The notes: generated by a model not told the origin, from the sequence alone. DNA of 64,000 nucleotides from Vampirovibrionales bacterium (GCA_016712355.1 JADJRF010000005.1:2170001-2234000), one strand, 5' to 3'; counted from the first letter of the stretch, positions 16,684 through 25,395 are shown. A program made the numbers and translations.

Positions 16684-16872
16684 TTAAACGCGGCGCATGT
16701 AAAAGTACTCGCGCACCTGATCGCCGGTCATCGCGGGGAGCTTCTGCAGCAGCAGCGCTAGCAGCTCGTCCTCGCTCATCTCGCGAACAATATCCAGCGC
16801 AAGGGTTTTAACGTCCAACACTTCAAACAGGTTGGTATTATCAGCCAGAGCGTATAGTTCCTGTTCGGTCAC
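16684..16872 (-). CDS. Small acidic protein, GTG start
   Basis: 62 residues, not recognised. It is acidic and helical (SEDELLALLLQKLPAMTGDQ), with no membrane segment. GTG 16872 is preceded by GGAGG nine bases upstream, a strong ribosome site that supports translation. It lies 71 bp upstream of the DUF3352 gene in the same direction and divergent from fmt. It could be a small regulatory or adaptor protein; no function can be assigned. Confidence 0.55.
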   Translation of the reverse strand: MTEQELYALADNTNLFEVLDVKTLALDIVREMSEDELLALLLQKLPAMTGDQVREYFYMRRV

Positions 16873-17059
16873 GCGACGAATCCTCCTGAGCGTGAGAGCT
16901 TTCTCTTATTATAGGCCGCGCGAGGCTGCGCGTCAGCGTCGCGTGAGAGCGGATTTCCAGATAAGGATTAGCGTCGGGATTGAAAGTATCCTGCTGCGAT
17001 CGCGCTGGATGAATTGACACTCCGCGCAGGGGGGATTGTCCTCTATAATGATGATCATC

Positions 17060-18019
17060 ATGACCCTACGCTTGGTATTTTTAGGAACTCCCGCCTTTTC
17101 CACGCCCTGCCTGCAAGCGCTGCTTGATGCGCCGGATATGACAGTCGCAGGGGTGGTGACGCAGCCGGATCGCCCCGCAGGCCGCGGCCAGCAACTGATG
17201 CCGTCTCCGGTAAAAATAATGGCGCAAGCCGCTGGGCTGCCTGTCTTACAGCCAAAATCGCTTCGCAAAGACGCCGACGTGTTGAACTGGATACGTTCGC
17301 AGTCGCCGGACTTCTTTGTGACCATCGCCTTTGGTCAGATTTTGTCGCAAGAAACGCTGGAAATTCCGCGTTTGGGCGTCGTTAATGTTCATGCCTCGCT
17401 CTTGCCGGCATATCGCGGGGCCAATCCCATTCAGCGCGCCGTAATGGCTGGCGACCCGGTTACGGGATTAACGACCATGCTCACCGATGCAGGCGTCGAT
17501 ACCGGAGCGATGCTGCGACGCGCCGAAACGGTCATCGGCCCGGAAGAAACCGCTCAAGAGGTCCATGACCGACTTTCTTCAATGGCGGGCCCCTTGTTGC
17601 TTGACACCCTGCGCGGCGTCGCCGACGGCAGCATTTCTCCCGTCCCCCAAAACCATGAACAGGCCACGCATGCGCCCAAGTGCGACAAGGCGGATGCCGC
17701 GATCGACTGGTCGCTTTCCGCTCAGACGCTGCATAACCGGATTCGCGGCCTTCAGCCATGGCCGGGCGCTGTAACGACGTTCAACGGCCAGTCGGTCAAG
17801 ATTTTGAAAACCCGCCTGCCGCAAGCGGAAGAGTTTGTCCCCAATTGGCTGGGCATGGCCCCTGGCGCGATAGTAGGCGTTAGCGGCCGAACGGTCTGGA
17901 TCGCCACAGGCGAAGGTCCTCTGGGGATCGCCTTGATTCAGCCCGCAGGGAAGAAGGCCACCCCGGCCGACGACTGGGCGCGCGGCGCCCTGACAAAGCC
18001 AGCGGCGGGATTCAGTTAA
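17060..18019 (+). CDS. fmt: Methionyl-tRNA formyltransferase
   Basis: 319 residues from ATG 17060. It formylates initiator Met-tRNA using 10-formyl-tetrahydrofolate. Visible features: LRLVFLGTPAFSTPCLQALL, VVTQPDRPAGRGQQ (the basic loop), the catalytic stretch GVVNVHASLLPAYRGANPIQ with Asn/His, TGLTTMLTDAGVDTGAML with Asp, and the C-terminal OB-like domain starting at IRGLQPWPGAVT. ATGs at 17048 and 17051 and TTG 17036 give a few extra residues (MMIIM) and lie closer to the 'aggggg' ribosome site, so the exact start is uncertain. Confidence 0.95.
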   Translation: MTLRLVFLGTPAFSTPCLQALLDAPDMTVAGVVTQPDRPAGRGQQLMPSPVKIMAQAAGLPVLQPKSLRKDADVLNWIRSQSPDFFVTIAFGQILSQETLEIPRLGVVNVHASLLPAYRGANPIQRAVMAGDPVTGLTTMLTDAGVDTGAMLRRAETVIGPEETAQEVHDRLSSMAGPLLLDTLRGVADGSISPVPQNHEQATHAPKCDKADAAIDWSLSAQTLHNRIRGLQPWPGAVTTFNGQSVKILKTRLPQAEEFVPNWLGMAPGAIVGVSGRTVWIATGEGPLGIALIQPAGKKATPADDWARGALTKPAAGFS

Positions 18020-18097
18020 AAATATCCGTAATTTTACCCTCTGTTGTTTTTAAGAGACGAGCCGACCTTAGCCCATGGGTATTGTTGCAGGGATCCC

Positions 18098-18523
18098 ATG
18101 ACCGGGGCACTCAGCATGATGAAACGAACTACGGCACACGCATCTGGATTTACGCTGGTTGAGCTGGCGGTGGTTATCGCGCTGGTCGCTATTTTAGCGG
18201 CGGCGGGCGCTTCCCGTCTGGTGACCGCGCCAGAAATCGCCGAACGCGCCGTGATTCTGGATTTTCTACAGAATCTTAAAAGCGCTTCTGCGATGTATAC
18301 GGCCCGCCATCACGAAATTCCTCAGGATTTTCAGGCGTTTGTGTCGCCCACCATCCCTATCCCCAATGACAAAACCATTAGCACGCAGACGCTGGGCTTT
18401 CATGCGCAGAGCCATCCGTGCGACGTACAGCCGCAACGTATTGTGTGCAGCGGCACCTTCCAGAAGTACGCTGTGATTCAATACGAATGGAATAGCGGCA
18501 ACTTCATCGTCACCGGCCTGTAG
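18098..18523 (+). CDS. Type IV prepilin-like protein
   Basis: 141 residues. It has a class III signal: a short basic leader ending HASG, cleavage before F, then FTLVELAVVIALVAILAAAG, with the conserved Glu at +5. This is the type IV pilin or type II secretion pseudopilin N-terminus, processed by a prepilin peptidase and assembled at the inner membrane. The C-terminal part has a Cys pair (HPCDV..RIVCSG) likely forming a disulfide. The pilus versus competence pseudopilus role cannot be told. The start is ATG 18098 near 'caggga'; ATG 18116 is an alternative. Confidence 0.8.
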   Translation: MTGALSMMKRTTAHASGFTLVELAVVIALVAILAAAGASRLVTAPEIAERAVILDFLQNLKSASAMYTARHHEIPQDFQAFVSPTIPIPNDKTISTQTLGFHAQSHPCDVQPQRIVCSGTFQKYAVIQYEWNSGNFIVTGL

Positions 18524-18529
18524 CGTCGT

Positions 18530-19816
18530 CTAATAAGCGTGTTCGGGCTGCGGAGCCGGCGCAACGTTGGCGGCGATATCCCGACGGGCATGCTTGCCGG
18601 CGAAATTCACGGCGTCAGCCAGTTGGTAGGCGCGATCACGCGCTTCCTGGAGATTGGAGCCCAGACCCACGGCATTCAAGGCGCGGCCTCCACTGGTGAC
18701 GATCGTTCGATTGGGCAGACGCTTGGTTCCGGCGTGAAACAGCAGGGTTTCCGGCGGCAACGCAGCCGGGATGTCAATCGTCGCGCCCAGCGTGACTTCG
18801 CCCGGATAGCCTTCGCTGGCCAGCACCACAGAAACGGCTGAGCAACCGGAAAAATCGAAGCCCGTATCCGCGTAGGGACTGAGATCGCCGGTGGCGGAGC
18901 AGAGCAGCATATCGGCCAGGTCGCTTTCCAGCAGAGGCAGAATCACCTGGGTTTCGGGATCGCCGAAGCGGGCGTTAAATTCCACGACGCACGGATCGCC
19001 ATTGTGCTGAATCATCAGCCCGGCATAGAGAACGCCGCGATAGCGCACGCCTTCTTCTTCGCGCAGAATCGTAATCATGGGATCCAATACTTCGCGCTGA
19101 ATCCGTTGCATCAGGGCGTCATCCACAAACGGAACCGGGGCGTAGGAGCCCATTCCACCCGTATTGGGACCCGCATCGCCATCATAGGCTTTTTTGAAGT
19201 CTTGCGCGGCAACCATCGGAATCGCGCACAGACCGTCGCAAATTGCCAGAACAGACACTTCGCGTCCGCGCAGGAAATCTTCAATTACGACCGACATGCC
19301 TTTATGGAAGGCTTTGTGGATAGCAGCCCGCGCCTCGTCTTCGTTCTGGGCGATGGTAACGCCCTTGCCAGCCGCCAGACCGTTCTCTTTAATGACGTAA
19401 GGCGCATGGAAATCCGCTAATGCGGCCACCGCATCCGCTTCCTGATTACAGAAACGATAGCGCGCGGTCGGCACGTTGGCCTGAACCATCAGGCTCTTGG
19501 CATAGGCTTTATCAGCCTCAAGCCGGGCTGCCGCCTGCGACGGGCCAAAAATGGTCAGCCCGGCGCGCTGGAAGTGATCCACAATGCCTCTGGCCAAGGG
19601 ACCTTCGGGGCCGACGATCGTTAAATCGATTTTTTCGCGCGCCGCAAAGATGGCCAGACCTGTCAAATCGGAAACGGCGATATCCAACGTCTGCCCCAAT
19701 GCCGCCATCCCGGGATTGCCGGGGGCCATATAGAGTTCATGGGCGACAGGGCTTTGCGCCAAATGCCAAGCCAAGGCGTGTTCGCGGCCCCCGCCGCCGA
19801 CTATCAGGATTTTCAT
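18530..19816 (-). CDS. purD: Phosphoribosylamine-glycine ligase
   Basis: 428 residues, full length. The ATP-grasp enzyme joins phosphoribosylamine and glycine in purine synthesis. Features: KILIVGGGGREHALAWHLAQ, IVGPEGPLARGIVDHF, FGPSQAAARLEADKAYAKSL, the ATP-binding stretch APYVIKENGLAAGKGVTIAQ and GVLYAGLMI..VVEFNARFGDPETQ. The C-terminal subdomain ends HARRDIAAN. The start is ATG 19816. It is convergent with the prepilin gene and follows the kinase gene on the same strand after a weak terminator. No odd features. Confidence 0.97.
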   Translation of the reverse strand: MKILIVGGGGREHALAWHLAQSPVAHELYMAPGNPGMAALGQTLDIAVSDLTGLAIFAAREKIDLTIVGPEGPLARGIVDHFQRAGLTIFGPSQAAARLEADKAYAKSLMVQANVPTARYRFCNQEADAVAALADFHAPYVIKENGLAAGKGVTIAQNEDEARAAIHKAFHKGMSVVIEDFLRGREVSVLAICDGLCAIPMVAAQDFKKAYDGDAGPNTGGMGSYAPVPFVDDALMQRIQREVLDPMITILREEEGVRYRGVLYAGLMIQHNGDPCVVEFNARFGDPETQVILPLLESDLADMLLCSATGDLSPYADTGFDFSGCSAVSVVLASEGYPGEVTLGATIDIPAALPPETLLFHAGTKRLPNRTIVTSGGRALNAVGLGSNLQEARDRAYQLADAVNFAGKHARRDIAANVAPAPQPEHAY

Positions 19817-19904
19817 TGAGGCGTCATCTCCGTAGAAAACAGATGCTTTAGAAAAAACAGACTAAATTCGTATTAAAGAAGAATCGGAAAGAAGAGAAAA
19901 TATT

Positions 19905-19920
19905 CGGCTGTCAGGAGCCG
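19905..19920 (-). terminator. Weak hairpin downstream of the kinase gene
   Basis: On the minus strand CGGCT-CCTGAC-AGCCG is followed by AATATTTTCT. A five-pair stem with a short T/A tract is a plausible weak terminator between the kinase gene and purD. Confidence 0.4.
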
Positions 19921-19954
19921 ATTGTACGAAAGCCGGGGGCCCAACACAAGCGAC

Positions 19955-20479
19955 CTAGCCGCCAATCGCCTCGAGTTGAGACAGGAGCGACTCCAGACGC
20001 GCTTGCAGCTCTGCTTCATCGCCATTGTTGTGAATCACGGCGTCCCAATCGGTCATGGCGTCGAGATCGCATTCGGTGCGATCGGTTTCGGCCACCAAAC
20101 GACCCCGGCTGGCGCGCGTTTGGCGCTCGGCCTCGACGCGCAGGATAAAAGCGCCACGCTCGCGTAACAACGCATATTCGCGCTGCAAGCGCAGATCAGG
20201 GATGATTTTAGGGCCCTTAAACGCAAGCGCTTGCTCCAGCCAGTAATCCGGGCGTTGAGAACGACCCCAGTCGCCTAGTATGATCAAGGCGGGGCGGTGC
20301 TCGGCCTTATTCGCTTCCAGTTCTTCCAGCGTCAGGCCGTGACGCTCGGCGTAAACCTCTTTGATGGCCTGGGCAATGGGGCGCTTGCAATATCCGGGAA
20401 GACGCGCCAACAACCAGTCGGCGACGTGATCTTTTCCGGCGTACTGCTTGCCGGAAAGCGCAATAAGAGCGGGGGGCAT
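19955..20479 (-). CDS. P-loop kinase resembling phosphomevalonate kinase / phage dNMP kinase
   Basis: 174 residues. The Walker A is SGKQYAGKD (residues 9-17), ending in Asp instead of Ser/Thr, exactly like the 'SGKRKSGKD' of animal-type phosphomevalonate kinases and of phage deoxynucleoside monophosphate kinases. Further matches are PIAQAIKEVYAERHGLTLEE, GDWGRSQRPDYWLEQAL, IIPDLRLQREYALLRERGA and ECDLDAMTDWDAVIHNNGD. The substrate is therefore a phosphomonoester, but which one is open. ATG 20479 fits the family; ATG 20521 is also possible without a clear ribosome site. Confidence 0.65.
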   Translation of the reverse strand: MPPALIALSGKQYAGKDHVADWLLARLPGYCKRPIAQAIKEVYAERHGLTLEELEANKAEHRPALIILGDWGRSQRPDYWLEQALAFKGPKIIPDLRLQREYALLRERGAFILRVEAERQTRASRGRLVAETDRTECDLDAMTDWDAVIHNNGDEAELQARLESLLSQLEAIGG

Positions 20480-20962
20480 GGCCTGATTGTAAATCAGCGG
20501 ACGACGCAAAAAAATGATCATGTTTGTAAACCCGTTTCTCAGCATCCGGTTTTGAGAGGCGGTGCGGCGAAGGGGTGTCGTACGTCAGGAAGAGGCAACA
20601 AAACGTGGATTATTCGCCGTTGTAGCATTCCTGAAAATGTTGTACAACCAATAGAGTCCCCTTTCGGGGCCGCTGACGTTAAAGGGCGGCTATCGGGGGC
20701 ATATCTAACGAATTCCACGCAAAAGATAGAGTACATCCAGAAGATCCCAGAGAGCTATAGATTCCAGGTCTGGACATCGGCCCGAACAGAAAAATTTATT
20801 CGGGCGCCTCAAAAGGAGAATGGATCTCGACGTGGAAATCACGATGGGTGGCCATCCCACAGACCGGAACAATTCGGCGCTGAGCATTGCGTCGTCTCGT
20901 TGACGTGTGGTCAGGCCCATTTGGGTAGAGCATGATACGGATAGAGAAGGAGTTCCTCTAAA
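20480..20962. other. 483-bp intergenic/leader region upstream of nrdB
   Basis: No convincing gene is seen. The sequence includes a 7-bp inverted repeat, GCCCGAA/TTCGGGC (20780-20786, 20799-20805), a 27-codon frame at 20820-20903 (MDLDVEITMGG) preceded almost directly by 'aaaaggag', and the nrdB ribosome site 'aaggag'. It is likely the regulatory leader of the ribonucleotide reductase genes. Confidence 0.5.
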
Positions 20963-22030
20963 ATGAGCGCTGCGCATTCCGCCATGAATACGGCTGTCGA
21001 CGAAACCGCCTACGCCCAGCACGTCAACGCGCGCCGGGTGATTAACGGCACGGATGACGTGGTTCAGCTGTACCCGATTATTCACAAATTCGCATGGGAC
21101 GCCTATATCGCCGCCAACGCCAATCACTGGCTACCGACGGAAATCTCGATGCAAAAAGACATCGAGCAATGGCGCTCTACCTCGGTCCTGACCGAAGACG
21201 AACGCCGGGTCGTGAAGCTGGCCTTGGGCTTTTTCACGACTGCTGACAGCATCGTCGCCAATAATCTGGTCCTGGCGGTTTACAAGCATATTTCGTCGCC
21301 GGAATGCCGCATGTATCTGCTGCGGCAAGCTTACGAAGAAGCCATTCACACGCATTCCTACCAGTACATCGTGGAAAGCCTCGGGCTGAACGAGGCCGAA
21401 ATCTTTACGATGTATCAGCGCGTCGCCGCTATCTACGATAAGGACAACTTTGTTCAGGATCTCTTGCCGGACGTGCTGGATCCCTCGTTTAAAACCGGCA
21501 CGTTCACCAACGACCAGAAGTTTCTGGAGAACCTCATTGACTTCTATGTCGTGATGGAAGGCGTTTTCTTCTACTCGTCGTTTGCAGCCATGTTGTCTTT
21601 CCGTCGGCGCAACCTGTTGCCCGGAACGGCGGAGCAGTTCCAGTACATTATGCGCGATGAGTCGATGCACATGAACTTTGGCATCGATATGATTAACCAG
21701 ATCAAGCAGGACCAGCCGGAACTCTGGACCGATACATTCCAGCAGCGTATTCGTAACAAGATTGCCGAAGCCGCCGAGCTGGAAAAAGCCTACGCCGACG
21801 AGCTCATGCCGCGCGGTATTCTGGGTCTCAACGCCGAGAGCTTCGAGGATTACACGCGCTATATCGCGGATCGGCGCATGCAGGCCATCGGCCTGAACGT
21901 CAAATTCGGCGTGAAGAACCCGTTCCCTTGGATGAGTGAGCAAGTTGATCTCACCAAGTCAAAAAATTTCTTTGAGACGCGCATTACCGAATACCAGACC
22001 GGCGGCGCTCTGGAATGGGATGATTTCTAG
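20963..22030 (+). CDS. nrdB: Ribonucleoside-diphosphate reductase class I, beta (radical) subunit
   Basis: 355 residues. The subunit holds the di-iron/tyrosyl (or Mn) cofactor for NrdA. Iron-ligand helices: ADSIVANNL, the EEAIHTHSYQYIVESL segment, VVMEGVFFYSSFAAML and MRDESMHMNFG. Tyr candidates lie in YQYIVESL. The C-terminus (GGALEWDDF) is the peptide that docks to NrdA. The start is ATG 20963 with 'aaggag' upstream. It ends in a hairpin and is separated from nrdA by a small gene. Both subunits occur here, so the pathway can run aerobically. Confidence 0.96.
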   Translation: MSAAHSAMNTAVDETAYAQHVNARRVINGTDDVVQLYPIIHKFAWDAYIAANANHWLPTEISMQKDIEQWRSTSVLTEDERRVVKLALGFFTTADSIVANNLVLAVYKHISSPECRMYLLRQAYEEAIHTHSYQYIVESLGLNEAEIFTMYQRVAAIYDKDNFVQDLLPDVLDPSFKTGTFTNDQKFLENLIDFYVVMEGVFFYSSFAAMLSFRRRNLLPGTAEQFQYIMRDESMHMNFGIDMINQIKQDQPELWTDTFQQRIRNKIAEAAELEKAYADELMPRGILGLNAESFEDYTRYIADRRMQAIGLNVKFGVKNPFPWMSEQVDLTKSKNFFETRITEYQTGGALEWDDF

Positions 22031-22051
22031 ATTTTTACCCGCTTAACGCTT

Positions 22052-22082
22052 ATGATAAAGGGCCACATCTGCCCTTTATCAT
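22052..22082. terminator. Perfect 12-bp hairpin after nrdB
   Basis: ATGATAAAGGGC (22052-22063) pairs with GCCCTTTATCAT (22071-22082) across a 7-nt loop, then GCGTTTTA. The T-tract is weak, so it may act as an attenuator or RNA-stability hairpin within the nrd region. Confidence 0.6.
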
Positions 22083-22102
22083 GCGTTTTAGGGGAAACTC
22101 TT

Positions 22103-22435
22103 ATGTATTTGAGTCCACCCACATTTTCCGGCTCGACGCCTTTGAAAAGTCAGAATTTTCGCAGGACAGAGTGCATTCCCCCTTCGACGGAGCGAGTTTC
22201 CTGCAAATATAAAATCTATTTGCTGAAGCCCCAACATCTTGCCTTCTTGAAACGATTCATTTTATTCCAGATGCGCGCTTTAGAGCCATTCAAGAGTAAC
22301 CCATGGGTTCACCTTCTTGAGATACTGCCGGATCAATTCGAGAAAGCGCAGATAGTTCGAGTGAGCGTCCCTCCCCATTTGGAAAAGGCCATCCGGGTAT
22401 GTTATGGAAAAAGGGCCATTAAAATTGAAGACTGA
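22103..22435 (+). CDS. Small basic protein between nrdB and nrdA
   Basis: 110 residues from ATG 22103, which has 'ggggaaa' upstream. The opening MYLSPPTFSGSTP is Ser/Pro-rich, like other small proteins in this window. The middle is basic and hydrophobic (YKIYLLKPQHLAFLKRFILF), and the C-terminus is rich in charged residues (EKAQIVRVSVPPHLEKAIRV). No family is recognised. Codon use is more A/T-rich than in its neighbours, so it may be a recent acquisition. A role in ribonucleotide reduction is only suggested by position. Confidence 0.5.
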   Translation: MYLSPPTFSGSTPLKSQNFRRTECIPPSTERVSCKYKIYLLKPQHLAFLKRFILFQMRALEPFKSNPWVHLLEILPDQFEKAQIVRVSVPPHLEKAIRVCYGKRAIKIED

Positions 22436-22587
22436 GGTCTGAAGACACGCTCTCCATGGGCCGATATTTCCCAAGCCGGCTCCCTTTAGGAAAATTTACC
22501 CTTCGCAACGCGGGCTGGTCCTATAATAGGGGCGCGAAGATGCGCAAAACTGTATAGAGTGCATGCGAGTAGAGAGAGGAACGCCCT

Positions 22588-25017
22588 ATGGCGATGATGG
22601 TCCGCCGTCGTGACGGCTCGGTAGAACCGATTCAGGAAGAGAAAATCAATGCGGTCATTAAAAAGGCCTGCGAGGGGCTCTCCAACGTCAGTTGGTCAGA
22701 CGTCGCCGTGGGCTGCCAGGTCGCTTGGTATAACGGCATTTCGACGGAAGAAATCGACGAGTCGGCGATTCTGTCGGCCCGCAGCCTGATTGAACAGCAT
22801 CCTCAATATGCGCACGTCGCCGCGCGGCTGGTGCTGTACGTGCTGTATCAACACGTTTTTGGCGCAACGGATGCGCGTAAAGGCTCTCTCGACACGCTGT
22901 ACCGCGAGCGGTTCGCCGATTATCTCCAGAAAGGCGTTGATTCGGGCATGCTGGATCCGCGTCTGCTGGATTATGACCTGCCTCGCTTGGCCCAGGCGCT
23001 GGATCCGGGGGCGGACGAAGGGTTTCAGTATCAGGGCGTGCAAATCCTGAAAGATCGTTACCTCATTCGCAATCGACGCCGCGAGGTGATTGAATTGCCG
23101 CAATGGATGTGGATGCGCGTCGCGATGGGCGTAGCGCTGGCGGAAAGCGGCGATCGCGAAGCCCAGGTGATTCGCTTTTATCGCACGATCAAGAATTTTG
23201 ACTATATTCCCAGCACGCCTACCCTTTTTAGCGCGGGGACCACGCATCCGCAGCTGTCTTCATGCTATCTGAACACGGCGGAAGATAGTCTTGAAGGCAT
23301 TTTTAAAATTTTTACCGACAATGCGCGCCTTTCTAAATGGGCGGGCGGCCTTGGCACGGACTGGACGCCTGTTCGCGCTACCGGCGCCTCCATTATCGGC
23401 ACCAATGGACAAAGTCAGGGCGTGATTCCATGGCTGAAAATCGATAACGACGTGGCCGTCGCCGTCAATCAGGGTGGCAAGCGCAAGGGCGCCCACTGCG
23501 CCTATCTGGAAACCTGGCACCTCGACATTGAGGATTTCGTAGAATTGCGCAAAAACGTGGGTGACGAGCGCCGCCGCACCCACGACATCAATACCGCCAA
23601 CTGGATTCCTGACCTCTTTATGAAGCGGGTTCAGATGGACGGACCCTGGACGCTGCTTTCGCCAAGCGATGCGCCCGAATTGCACGATTTATACGGCCGC
23701 GAGTTCGAAGTCGCGTACGAGGCGCGCGAGCGTCAAGTCGAGGCGGGCGAGATTCAAGGCAAGCGCATGGAAGCCAAAACCCTCTGGCGCAAAATGTTGA
23801 CGATGCTCTTTGAAACGGGGCATCCGTGGATGACGTTTAAGGATCCGTGCAACCTGCGTTCGCCGCAAGACCATATGGGCGTAGTGCATAGCTCTAACCT
23901 CTGCACGGAGATCACCCTCAACACCTCTAAAGAAGAGACGGCGGTCTGCAATCTGGGCTCGATCAATCTGGCGGCGCACATTCGCGACGGCCAGCTCGAC
24001 GAAGCCAAGCTGGCGGAAACGGTCCATGCGGCGGTACGGATACTGGACGACGTGATTGACGTCAACTTTTATCCCACCCCGGAAGCCGAAGCCGCCAACC
24101 GTCGCCATCGGGCGATTGGTCTGGGCGTCATGGGGTACCAGGACATGCTCTATGCCCTGGATATTCCTTTTGCCAGCCAGCAGCATCTCGATTTTGCCGA
24201 CAGGCTGTATGAGCGTATCAGCTACGAGGCGATTTCCGCGTCGTGCGATCTGGCTCAGGAGCGCGGGGCCTATGAAACCTATCCGGGATCCAAATGGAAC
24301 CGGGGGATTCTCCCACTAGACACCATCGACCTTCTGGAGCGCGAACGCGGCGTTGAGATTGAGTGCAACCGCGAAAGCCGTCTCGATTGGGCCACGCTGC
24401 GCGAGCGGGTACGCAAGTGCGGCATGCGAAACTCGAATCTGATGGCCATCGCGCCCACCGCGACGATTTCCAATATCGTCGGCGTATCGCCTTGCATCGA
24501 GCCTAATTTCAGAAATCTATACGTCACCTCGAACTTGTCAGGCGAATTTACGGTGATCAACCAGCATCTGGTCGCGGATCTTGAAGCGATCGGCATGTGG
24601 AACGCCGATATTGCCGAACAACTCAAGGCGGTAGACGGCGATCTCACGCGGATTGCATCAATCCCGGATCGATTGCGCGAAAAATACCCGGACATCTTCC
24701 AAATGGACATGGCCTGGCTGATTCGCGCCGCAGCGATGCGCGGCAAGTGGATTGATCAGGCGCAATCGCTCAACCTGTTTGTCGCCAACACGAGCGGTAA
24801 GCATCTAAACGAACTGTATACGCTGGCTTGGCGCGTTGGCCTCAAGACAACGTATTACCTGCGCTCGTTAGGAGCCAGTCAGGTGGAGAAATCCACAATT
24901 GATACGGCCAAATACGGCAAGACGCATAAGCGCGACAACGTGGCCTCAATGACAAGCGGGATGTCGCAGCCGCAAGCCTGCGCCATTGACAACCCAGAGT
25001 GTGAAGCCTGCCAGTAG
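22588..25017 (+). CDS. nrdA: Ribonucleoside-diphosphate reductase class I, alpha subunit
   Basis: 809 residues. An N-terminal ATP-cone (about residues 4-90, MMVRRRDGSVEPIQEEKINA) gives allosteric control. The catalytic barrel has PSTPTLFSAGTTHPQLSSCY, SNLCTEITLNTSKEETAVCNLGS split over the active-site Cys/Glu, and NSNLMAIAPTATISNIVGV. The C-terminal tail ends NPECEACQ, a CxxC that thioredoxin-type reductants use. It converts NDPs to dNDPs with NrdB. The start is ATG 22588 with 'agagagga' upstream; a -10-like TATAAT lies at 22522-22527. Terminator at 25047. Confidence 0.96.
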   Translation: MAMMVRRRDGSVEPIQEEKINAVIKKACEGLSNVSWSDVAVGCQVAWYNGISTEEIDESAILSARSLIEQHPQYAHVAARLVLYVLYQHVFGATDARKGSLDTLYRERFADYLQKGVDSGMLDPRLLDYDLPRLAQALDPGADEGFQYQGVQILKDRYLIRNRRREVIELPQWMWMRVAMGVALAESGDREAQVIRFYRTIKNFDYIPSTPTLFSAGTTHPQLSSCYLNTAEDSLEGIFKIFTDNARLSKWAGGLGTDWTPVRATGASIIGTNGQSQGVIPWLKIDNDVAVAVNQGGKRKGAHCAYLETWHLDIEDFVELRKNVGDERRRTHDINTANWIPDLFMKRVQMDGPWTLLSPSDAPELHDLYGREFEVAYEARERQVEAGEIQGKRMEAKTLWRKMLTMLFETGHPWMTFKDPCNLRSPQDHMGVVHSSNLCTEITLNTSKEETAVCNLGSINLAAHIRDGQLDEAKLAETVHAAVRILDDVIDVNFYPTPEAEAANRRHRAIGLGVMGYQDMLYALDIPFASQQHLDFADRLYERISYEAISASCDLAQERGAYETYPGSKWNRGILPLDTIDLLERERGVEIECNRESRLDWATLRERVRKCGMRNSNLMAIAPTATISNIVGVSPCIEPNFRNLYVTSNLSGEFTVINQHLVADLEAIGMWNADIAEQLKAVDGDLTRIASIPDRLREKYPDIFQMDMAWLIRAAAMRGKWIDQAQSLNLFVANTSGKHLNELYTLAWRVGLKTTYYLRSLGASQVEKSTIDTAKYGKTHKRDNVASMTSGMSQPQACAIDNPECEACQ

Positions 25018-25046
25018 AAACAGTCTGCAGCAAGCGATTCCTGTTT

Positions 25047-25083
25047 CCAGCGCCCCCCGGTTGTCCGAGGGGCGCTGGTTTAA
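25047..25083 (+). terminator. Terminator of nrdA
   Basis: CCAGCGCCCC (25047-25056) pairs perfectly with GGGGCGCTGG (25069-25078), followed by TTTAAG. Confidence 0.8.
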
Positions 25084-25144
25084 GAGGGATCAGGGTCGTT
25101 CAACGACGTCCAAAATTTCTCAAAATTCGTGCAAATCGTAAAGA

Positions 25145-25172
25145 TTGATCTCTATGCTTTTAGATATAAATA
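25145..25172 (+). promoter_or_regulatory. Possible promoter of the phage module
   Basis: TTGATC (25145-25150), 16-bp spacer, TAAATA (25167-25172), in the most A/T-rich stretch before the portal gene. It would give a leader of about 215 nt. Weak evidence. Confidence 0.3.
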
Positions 25173-25281
25173 TGAAATACTAATAGTAAGAAACGGATCT
25201 TGCACAAACGCAGTATTGCACGGTGCTCAAAAGACGTTTCTGCGACTCAGATTGCGTCGGCCATGAGAAACCTGCGCGAGG

Positions 25282-25319
25282 GGTCGCAAAAGACATAGCG
25301 GACGACCTTTGCCTTTTTT
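25282..25319 (+). promoter_or_regulatory. Terminator-like hairpin in the leader of the phage module
   Basis: GGTCG (25282-25286) pairs with CGACC (25303-25307), followed by TTTGCCTTTTTT. The alternative pairing GCAAAAG/CTTTGC overlaps it. This could be a conditional terminator controlling entry into the structural genes. Confidence 0.4.
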
Positions 25320-25395
25320 CAGGGTAAACGGGCGACGATTGTCTTGTGGGGAATTTTAATTCGCGCGCGTGAAGACGCTTCGAAAGGAGTCGTTT

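Larger units (their letters stand above)
25018..25395. other. 378-bp gap: nrdA terminator and phage-module leader
   Basis: No gene is seen. The left part holds the nrdA terminator. The middle is A/T-rich with a promoter-like pair (TTGATC at 25145 and TAAATA at 25167). A hairpin plus T-run at 25282-25319 lies within the expected leader of the phage module, before the portal ribosome site 'aaaggag'. Confidence 0.55.

Noticed and set aside
17014..17048. TTGACA...TATAAT promoter before fmt
   Set aside because: The spacer is about 23 bp, too long for sigma-70.
20297..20935. Plus-strand 212-codon frame upstream of nrdB
   Set aside because: Mostly antisense to the kinase gene and continues into the leader; no conserved features.
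25018..25395. Attachment site or direct repeat at the left end of the phage module
   Set aside because: No repeat shared with 34381-34450 was found by eye, and no tRNA gene borders the module.
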